Shown here in pieces: positions 56,561 to 64,000 of a stretch of 64,000 nt of DNA. Position numbers and translations under genes: made by a program. The stretch is taken from contig WNYE01000022.1 in assembly GCA_021396245.1 (NCBI GenBank), forward strand, positions 62,001-126,000, given 5' to 3'. The first letter of the stretch is position 1, and each line of letters begins with the position of its first letter. Source of the stretch: Sporothrix humicola (taxonomy: Eukaryota > Ascomycota > Sordariomycetes > Ophiostomatales > Ophiostomataceae). The notes beneath the pieces were generated by a model. The model made no database searches. It had not been told where the DNA came from and was given only the letters and a program-made list of their open reading frames with translations.

Positions 56561-59056
56561 ATGGTGTTCTGCGGAAAGGCTTCGCTAAGTTGCAAAAACT
56601 GCCGGATTCGGCGCATCAAGGTACGTTGGAATGCAAGATATTTTGCCTGGCTCGCTTGCGAGACAAGCACGTGTGGTCGTTTGTCGCCTGTGTCTCTGTC
56701 TTTTATATCCATGCACCGGCTTTGCTCATGGCTATATATGATATGCGACCAGATATGCGGCTGTACCGGAGATCTGAGAAACAGATACCCCTCTGTGTAA
56801 CGCTTGTCTGCACCTCATTCGTGCGGCACAAACATGACGTTGGGGGCGAGGTTTCTCTTGCCTGCGTCGCACCACGGCCGCTTCACGGCACGTGCGTTTT
56901 CACGAACGCGGTTTTGTGGCACGACCGTTGGCTAACTGTTTGTCTAGTGCAACAAACTTGAACCAGAATGCTCACAATGCATCCGCGCCGGCAAGAAATG
57001 CCCTGGCTATCGGGACCAACTATCGTTGATGTTCCGAGATGAGACAGTCAAGGTCCGGAAAAAGTTCGAAGAAAGTGGTGGAGAAGGCCCGAGTGCTACA
57101 GCCAGTTCGTCGTCGGCCACTATTTCCACAACCGCCGCCCCCAAATCCGCGTCTACATCACCAGAGGCAGCACCTGCCTTCATCAAAGCCGAGGCAGCTC
57201 CAGAAGCAACAGACGAGGCATCGGCTGCCACAGATCACGGCGGCGACAATGCAGGTCAATACGCCACATCACACGGACACAATGAATTAACAACAATACG
57301 GGGGTCCAATGCAGACGGGTCATTCTCACTCAGTGAGGCGCTGGCGGCGTTTGGCGGGACACTCGGCAACAATGGCGGCCCGGTTACTTCCAGCAAAGGC
57401 AGTCCTCTTTCTTTGGCTCGGAAACAACAACGGAGGCGGCAAGCGGGCACCACAACTCTGGCAGCTCCCGACATGTCGGCTCCTCCGACGGGAACAGTTG
57501 ACTTGTCGGCTGAAGCACAGTCTGCTCTAGTGAAGGCTATGCTTTACGGGCCTGGGGAGACCCTTGCTGAGCGTGGCCTGCAATTTTACATGGACCACTA
57601 CCTTTATGGCCACCCCGAATCACCAACAAAAACCGGTGTCATCGAGGTGGACACGCCGTGGATCCTCGATCCGGCTGCACGCACAATCGCCTCAGCAGTG
57701 GGAATGGCTGGCATAGCAAATCTGAACGGCGATGACCAAATTCAGATATCGGCCTGGCAAAACTACGTGACCGGTCTTCAGATGACGGCACGTACGCTTG
57801 CTACACCAGGACTGGATACGATCAACAACGTCATGCGCAGCATCATTTTGATGGCCATGTTTGAGATTGTCCGAGGCGCCAATCAATCCTTCGGCAGTGC
57901 CAATGTCCACGTCATGGGAGCGGCAGCCCTTATGCGCCACTTTCTTCCCATGCTACCTCCCCAATTACATCCCTACCGGGGCCTGATTCAAATATCGTGC
58001 TCTCTGGTAAGTCTGACTCTTCTACTTTGATCCCAACTCGTTATACACAATTCTTGACCTGCTCAGAGACATTGCTAACACCAGAGATAGTTAATCTCCT
58101 GCCATGCAGGTAATATCGCTGTGCCACCAGTGGTTGCCGAGTACGTCTCCAAGACGTATCCGGAAAAGCCAGCAGACGACCAGATCCAGTCCAAGCTGCT
58201 TCTGACGTTGATCGACTTTGTCAACTTGTCCTCGTTTGTCCACCATCAAGTTCTTGTTGACGGCCGACCAGATACGGTGGACCACGTGGTTCAGGCGTTG
58301 CAGCTGGAAGCGCGCTTGATTGCATGGGAGCATGGCATCACAGAGAAGAAGGGTCTGTGGCATTATGATGTGTTCAGCACAACAAAACTGCCACCAGAGG
58401 CGGTTTACAAGGGCAAGTACCATCGCTACTCGGATATTTCTACTGCCCGAATCTGGGGCTATTACCGATGGGCACGCATTCTGCTCAACGAAATGCTTCT
58501 TGAATTCATTGAGAAGTGCCCCAACTCAGTGGCGGCCGGCCTCAATCGTCTCAAGATGGACAGTGGAAGCGCCTTTTCAACCAAGATAAGCAGTGCTGTG
58601 ATATCAGACGCTTCGGGTGCCGATATACGCGACACCGACGCCGAATCGACGGAAAAGCTTCGCCGTAAAGCGATGAAGACGATACGAAAGTGTGCCGAGG
58701 ACACGTTTATCAGCACACCGGTCTATTGGCGGCACCCGAGCATCCCCCTTGAAGATTACGAGACGGTGGCGACGCCTGCGCCAATTTACGGAGCCAACGG
58801 CGGCACGGGTGTTGCCGGACTGATGCCGACGCTGTTCCACCTTCATGTGGCAGCATGTGCGCCCGGTGTTCCGGACGAAGACTTTGATTGGACGCTGGCA
58901 GTGATTGATACGGTGTGGGCGTACCTGGGTCTTCGCCAGGCGCGGTCACTGGCCGACAGGATGCGGCTGCATCGCGACACTATGAAAAGACGCGAGATGG
59001 GTTTAGGTGGAGTGCTGCTCTTAACAGCAGGCGGGGGAGTGGGAGCAGCTGCTTGA
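56561..59056 (+). CDS. Zn2Cys6 fungal-specific transcription factor
   Basis: Exons 56561-56620, 56948-58006 and 58091-59056 give about 694 residues. The N-terminus begins MVFCGKASLSCKNCRIRRIK, a classic family start. The binuclear cluster has C11, C14, C21, C28, C31 and C38 (C-x2-C-x6-C-x6-C-x2-C-x6-C), followed by PGYRDQLSLMFRDE. The 327-nt first intron splits the cluster just before C21. A Ser/Ala/Thr-rich linker leads to the fungal transcription-factor regulatory domain from about residue 200 (GLQFYMDHYLYGHP, DTPWILDPAARTIASAVGMA, INNVMRSIILMAMFEIVRG, GAAALMRHF, then VHHQVLVDGRP and TARIWGYYRWARILLNE). Intron 2 (58007-58090) has a GTAAGT donor and a GCTAAC branch 13 nt before its TAG. The target genes are unknown. 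Confidence 0.9.
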
Positions 59057-59479
59057 TGAGAGCCCCGGAAACAAAGATGATATAAAGTTATGGGACACAA
59101 AATATTGTTTGGGAAGGATCTTATGAGACATAATCGGCGGAAGATCCGGCGCACAGGACTTGTTGTTCTAATATTTAAGCTGAAAATCATGACATGGAAA
59201 CGGCCAGCACTAAACGGGTTATGCGTCTGACGAGTGTCGACGTATGGGATTTGGGTTTACATTTGTATCTTGGGCGGTGTAAGCATTGGATAATTCATTT
59301 TTGTTTATTTTTTGTTTATTTTTGGACATCAGCCCCCTGTTTGGAAATCTATCTATTTTGTTTAACGCAAGCGCCGCCATCTATTCTGCGATTTATATAC
59401 ATTTATGGTTACACGAATATCCATCTAGTTCCTTTTGTCTATTTGATTCTACTATGCCCGCTTTGCTTTCCTTTCACCC
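59057..59479. other. Convergent 3' regions of the C6 factor and TAZ1
   Basis: AT-rich sequence without coding signal, likely two 3' UTRs. Confidence 0.5.
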
Positions 59480-60987
59480 TCAGTCGCGATATACCATGCT
59501 TTCATCAACCTGGCTGCGATACCGCTTCTTATTCGGCTCGTCGGCCCAAGTTTCAGCCAGACCCAGGCTTGGATCTTCTTCTGGGTAGCCAAAGCGGCGG
59601 CGAAGCTTCAAGACTTCCTCACGCATGCGGTGTGCAGTCTCCTTGCGCAGCTGCTGAGCCTCTTCGCCGTACTTGAGGTCGATCTCCTTTTCCACGTCGG
59701 TGCCATTGCCACTTCTGTCGACCCTTTCGTCACCACGGGCACTTCGCCGGCTGCGGGCCACGAGCTGCTGCCAGCGGTCGCGCAGGTCGGCAAACACCTC
59801 CGGGTCGAGGATGTCGCCAAAGACAATCCGGATCTTTTGGCCAATGCGCGGCAAGAACCGCGGGAACTTGCGCTCCTCGTGCATGACCCGATCCAGGCCG
59901 TCGATGAACATGGGCACAATGTCCGGCGTGGGTTCGCTCTCGAGAATCAGACGAGCCACGCCCCACTTGAAGTACCGCAGACCACGGTCACGGTGCTGGT
60001 GGACGAGGCCTTCGGGGAAGATATGGACCCAGGCATGGCGGTTGGAGGCAAACGCAGAGGGTGCCGGCCAGCTGTCGACCTCATTTGTGGAGTAGTAGAG
60101 CGAGGGCGAGAAGGACGAGGCAAAAACGTGGTTGGCTGGTGTCTTGGAGGATTGTGATGGTGATGTAAGTAGTGATGAAGTAGAAAGGAATGGGGTTGAT
60201 GAGGACGAGGAAGACGAGGAAGAAGAGGAAGAAGAGGAAGAAGAAGCAGAAGGGGAGGAAAGAGTTTCAATGGGAGAGCCCAGCTTGGTGTGGTCTGCTG
60301 GCAATGGCTGGGCAGAAAGAAGGCGCACGGCCTGGTTCATGGTTGGCTGGAAAAGGCCACCCCATGGCGAATGACGCAGCCGATGGGTAGGCAGCGTCTG
60401 CCCGGAGCAGAAGAAGTGGCCGGCGAGGCTTGGAAAATGTTAATAGGCATCGACATAAACAAGAAGGATTTGGGAGGCAACGAACCTGCTCTTATAGCAA
60501 ATATCATGAGACCCCAGCCCCCAGCGCAAATTGCGATGGTCAGCGGCATACTTAAACGGCAGCACGCCCCATAGCAATGGATCATCGAGTCTGGATGGTT
60601 AGATGTGTTTATTCCTCAGGGGAGGAGGGCACAATTTTTTTTGTTCGCAACAATGCTTATGCCTGCCAAGGAAACATGGGCACTTACACTGAAATATGGT
60701 TGCTCACTATTTTTATGAAAAGAAAAAAATTGTTAGCAGCGAATAAAGACTCGTGTAATAAGAAGCACTTTGTGGCACAACGCACCAGTGATCAACCCCC
60801 GTTTCCGGGCCTCGACGTTCTTGCGCGAGTCGAGAAGCTTCAAGAAATTGTCGCGGCCGATGACTTCGACGTCGTTGAGGCCGTAAAGAAATGACCGGCA
60901 GATCATGCCTGTCGTGGCCATGACGAAGGTGGAGGTGGCCCGCCAGAGAGCGCCCGGCTGCCGTGGCTGGACATTGGCGACAGACAT
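59480..60987 (-). CDS. TAZ1: Tafazzin, cardiolipin-remodelling lysophospholipid acyltransferase
   Basis: Tafazzin remodels cardiolipin acyl chains in mitochondrial membranes. Four exons, 60987-60786, 60706-60688, 60590-60486 and 60428-59480, give 424 residues. Exon 2 is only 19 nt. It encodes the V-S-N-H-I-S segment and thus His71 of the acyltransferase H-x4-D motif (H71...D76), which is completed by exon 3 (LDDPLLWGVLP). Further family blocks are FFCSGQTLPTHRLRHSPWGGLFQPTM, HIFPEGLVHQ (FPEG at about 246-249), LRYFKWGVARLILE, DIVPMFIDGLDRVM and KFPRFLPRIGQKIRIVFGD. Between the two catalytic blocks sits a low-complexity insert with 16 consecutive serines (about residues 171-186). The start is the first ATG in frame, after a leader with none. 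It is divergent from TCA17. Confidence 0.93.
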
Positions 60988-61672
60988 GGCGGGCGTGAGC
61001 GTGAGACGAGGTTGTGAGATGAGATCGTGAGAAGAGGTAGAAGTCGGCGCAAAGCCGAACGAGGCCAAACAAGTGCCCAGAAGACTTGGTTATTTCGACC
61101 TGGTTCCAATTTCTTATACACACAACTCCTCCGGCCGGCGGCTCCCCTTAAACGGCCAAAAAGTCGAGGTGTACTGTGTTGTTGTCAGGTTCAAATTCAG
61201 AACAGACAAAAAAGAAATCGTTTTGGGCGAGTTGATGATCCGCCGTTGGCCGCTACAAAACTTTTTCTTAGTGAATATGTGACAGCCTCGTGTTACCAGT
61301 GAAAACAGGAATCTGCAGCCAACCACGGTGCAGCATCGGCTCACACGCGCAAAATCGCAAGTGCGACCGAAGCCAGCTCTTAACGCTAAAATGTTCAGGC
61401 AGGTTCAGGGGTGACAATGGGAGAAGGAAGGTGCTGAAACTAGTGCCTGCCGTTCAGGGTGCCGAGCGTGCTTTCCTCACCAAAGGGTTGTCTCCACTTT
61501 GCAGACAGCTTGGTGGGGAAAGTGCGAACGAACAGCTCTCCACCCAAAGCGGTCTACGACATACTCTACCACACCTTACCTCAACCTCCTGTGTTTCCCT
61601 CTCGTTACTCCTGACATCTTCCAGCGATCATCACGCGACACACGATCCGATTCGCTTTTCACCACACCCACC
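60988..61672. promoter_or_regulatory. Divergent promoter region of TAZ1 and TCA17
   Basis: 685 bases between two start codons facing away from each other. The TCA17 side is CT/CA-rich (from about 61540). No coding signal or notable repeat is visible. Confidence 0.5.
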
Positions 61673-62406
61673 ATGGCTTCGACAATACCCTCAATAGCCT
61701 GTCTCGGCGTCATTGGCCGCAATGTACGTGCTTGGAACAAGTTGTCCAAAACCTGTTGACATCCAACCAAAGCTAACCCAACCTTCTCTCTCAGGACAAT
61801 CCCCTCCACATCTCCATCTTCCCCTCCTACGATGCGGCCACCAACAGCCTGCTGCCGGTCCGTACGCCACTCCAGTTCTCGCTGATCCTCTGCGGCACGC
61901 TTGACATTTTCGCCCAGCGGCCGTCTGGGACAGCGAGTGGCTCTGTCGCCTCGGGAGCAGCAGCCAGCGGAGCCAGTCTTAGCGGGGCAAGCGATGCTGC
62001 GGGCCTCTTGCTCCTGCACGCCCTCGACGACCGCCTTGCTGTCTACGGCTACGAAACGAACACGGGCGTCAAGCTGGTGGCGGTGGTGGACATGCGTGGC
62101 CGCCGCGGAGGCAGTGTTGGCAGTGGTGCACAAGGCGGCAGCGGCGGTGCTGGTGGCGGATCAACATCTTCTGGAAGCCGCGGTGCTCTAGGTGGCAGCG
62201 TCGTCGGTCTGCGAGAGGCAGAGTTAAAGCCCGTTTTCAAGGCAATGCAGGCGGCGTACATTCGATTGCTGCAGAACCCCTTTTACGACCCCGATGAGCA
62301 CTCGCCGCCGACTGGCCATGGCGGCAAGAAGATTGTCAGCCGCAAGTTCACTGCCGATATGCAGCGGATTGGCGAGGCCTGGATGCCGGGAATCACAAAC
62401 TTTTAA
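61673..62406 (+). CDS. TCA17: TRAPP complex subunit Tca17/TRAPPC2L (sedlin-like longin fold)
   Basis: Tca17/TRAPPC2L helps assemble the TRAPP tethering complex at the Golgi. Exons 61673-61723 and 61795-62406 give 220 residues, larger than the ~140-150 usual for the family because of inserts. The first 17 residues (STIPSIACLGVIGRN) form strand 1, and the 71-nt intron comes just before DNPLHISIFPSYDA, a normal site. QFSLILCGTLDIFAQR, LLHALDDRLAVYGYETNTGVKLVAVVDM and LKPVFKAMQAAYIRLLQNPFYDP match the sedlin-fold core. Two Gly/Ser/Ala-rich inserts interrupt it, one in the middle and one after VVDMRGRRGG. The C-terminal FTADMQRIGEAW helix is typical. The assignment to TRAPPC2L rather than sedlin proper rests on these blocks. 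Confidence 0.85.
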
Positions 62407-62619
62407 GCGACATCCGAACCATGACAACGGCATTGTTTAAACACTGGAGAACAGACACTACACTTAGCCTTATACTGTCAAAATTGCCGGCTACACACAG
62501 GCGAAAACGAAAACGCTCAAAAACACCAAGACGCCTATGGAAAACGCCATGAAGAAACACCGAGACAATACCACCCGACCCAGCAGGTCTTGACCAAAAT
62601 TCCAGCCCACTCATCATCG
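62407..62619. other. Convergent 3' gap between TCA17 and the GT90 gene
   Basis: 213 bases between stop codons. No other feature is seen. Confidence 0.5.
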
Positions 62620-64000
62620 TCAGTTTCCATTGATGAGGGTAAAGGATTCATACGACACCTCCTCGTGGCCTGCCCACTCCTTTGGGTCAACTTTGGCAAC
62701 CTTAGCCCAACCCCGAACCAGCGATCTCCAGTAGCACACTTCGGCAGCTGGACTGAAGTAGCCGCCGCCAACAAAAAAATCGTGCTGGTTCCGGGCGATG
62801 TTTGTAGCAGTGTCTGGGTGTGCCTCCAACCAAGCAATGGTGTCTTTGAGGTCTGACCAGTCGGAGGCCACAAAAACAATGTTTGCTTCCTCGGGCGCAT
62901 AAGATATAGGCCAGCTCTTGTGTCCAGATTCACGTTGTCCTGATGACTGTTTGCCAGTATTCAGGGGCGCATTGGACGTTGATTTGTCTGTGCTTCTCTT
63001 GCCAATCTTTTTGACGGTGTGCGCAAACTTTTGTGTGGCCTTTTTGGGTGCTTGGCTCTTGTGCAGCTGGCTTGGTTTTATCTCCGCTGCTGTCAGCGAG
63101 AGTAGATGACTGCTAAAAACGGGCTTGACCAAGTGTGTCGTGTGCTGCATCCAGACAATGGGCGGCGTGACGGTAACGCTGTTGCACATTTGCAGAAACT
63201 GGAAACGACCACTGTATGCAACGCCCTCTGTGTGCAGCACATATCGGTATTTGCAAAAATCCTCAATGGCCAACGCGTTTGTCGCATTCTGCCCGCTGTT
63301 CTGGCCTCCTCCTCCACTGCCGCCACCTCCGACCCAGTCCAGCGCCTCGACATCGGCCCAGTTCTGGCCCTTGGCTACAGCTAACAGGTTCTGCCGCAGA
63401 CGAGGATTGTGCACCGAGTTGAACCACGTGGTCCCACGCCACACGGCCCGTGCTATCTTGCTTTGAAAGGACGGATACTTTTCGTGCTCGAGTCGGTCGA
63501 TGGCGGCCGCCGCGCGAGCAATGGACCCGACAAACGGCAGCTTCCACGCCCAAAAAGAAAAGTGTGGCATGAGAAAATTGCGTTCGTCGCGCTCCTTGCT
63601 GCGAAAGGCCGGGTTAATGGCGCGGCTGTACCCCCACGAGGTGCCAAAGGGCTGGTCTTGGAAGTTGATGGAAAAGTACGTGTCGGGCACCGGCTCGGGG
63701 GACGTGACAAGGGCGCGGTGTAGCTGGTGAATGGCCGCAGTGCGCGACTACAGACAGACAGGAAAAGAACAATGTCAATATTGTGGCCCCGTCCACTTTT
63801 CTCTCTTGCTTTTATCGTTGGGGTGACCTACATTTAGCATCTGCTCCGACAGGTCAGATCGTCTCTGCGCGTTGATGATGTACATCTGTTTGAAAGGAAG
63901 GTTGTTAGCCACATTGCATTGATTTCTCTTTGGTTCTCCTACTTCCTGGCCTACCTTTCCATTCTTTATGCGTCCTTGGAGAGCGCCCATATCGCCCGTG
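62620..64000 (-). CDS. GT90/CAP10-family glycosyltransferase, 5' end off the window
   Basis: A partial gene; the N-terminus lies beyond position 64000. Visible exons are at least 64000-63955, 63885-63832 and 63747-62620, joined in phase by introns with GTAGGC and GTAGGT donors. Sequence runs GALQGRIKNGK-MYIINAQRRSDLSEQMLN-SRTAAIHQLHRAL. The CAP10-type core follows: YRYVLHTEGVAYSGRFQFL, QMCNSVTVTPPIVW and QHTTHLVKPVF. These match the family's lumenal donor-binding region (D/H-x-G-x-x-W/Y-S-G-R-F...L..S). A C-terminal DLKDTIAWLEAHPDTATNIARNQHDFF block is also typical. Between these two blocks lies a ~60-residue basic insert rich in Lys, Ser and Thr that I have not seen in relatives. Family members act in the secretory pathway on cell-surface glycans or proteins; which sugar is transferred is unknown. 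Confidence 0.88.

Overview
The window is nuclear DNA from a filamentous ascomycete (Pezizomycotina; the gene set looks most like a Sordariomycete, order not determined). The evidence is short spliceosomal introns (mostly 54-180 nt) with GTATGT/GTAAGT-type donors and YAG acceptors, a fungal PEX26 and MDM34, a Zn2Cys6 regulator, an RTA1-family protein, and pyrimidine-rich 5' leaders. I see no operons, rRNA, recognisable tRNA, CRISPR or intact transposon.

Layout from left to right: RPC1 (+, Pol III largest subunit) converges on MDM34 (-, ERMES). After a 4.8 kb gene-poor block, IPK1 (+) converges on an ENT nucleoside transporter (-). Next, on the minus strand, come a start-less coding remnant (18495-19059) and a pinin/SDK/MemA splicing protein, which is divergent from RDS3/PHF5A (+). 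RDS3 converges on PEX26 (-). PEX26 is divergent from a cytochrome-b561-like membrane protein (+), followed by kinetochore NNF1 (+), which converges on a PH-domain protein (-). A 5.2 kb block follows, then the G3BP-like NXT3 (-), a 3.7 kb block, and an RTA1-family membrane protein (+) convergent on an interrupted PD-(D/E)XK-like gene (-). An orphan three-exon gene (+) precedes a 6.3 kb gene-free block. The right end holds a C6 transcription factor (+), tafazzin TAZ1 (-), TCA17/TRAPPC2L (+), and a GT90/CAP10 glycosyltransferase (-) running off the right edge.

Most genes are single-copy housekeeping functions: transcription, splicing, mitochondrial lipid and contact-site biology, peroxisomes, vesicle tethering and kinetochore. 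The functional links I see are two splicing-factor genes sharing one 0.67 kb divergent promoter region, and two genes (MDM34, TAZ1) for mitochondrial phospholipid homeostasis, although these are far apart. The accessory-looking material is the start-less remnant, the broken nuclease-like gene, the orphan gene and the large gene-free blocks. I found no convincing new multi-gene system. The best leads are the remnant, a 19-nt microexon in TAZ1, the broken nuclease-fold gene and candidate upstream ORFs. All exon boundaries were worked out by hand from splice signals, phase and family similarity, and were not tested against transcripts.
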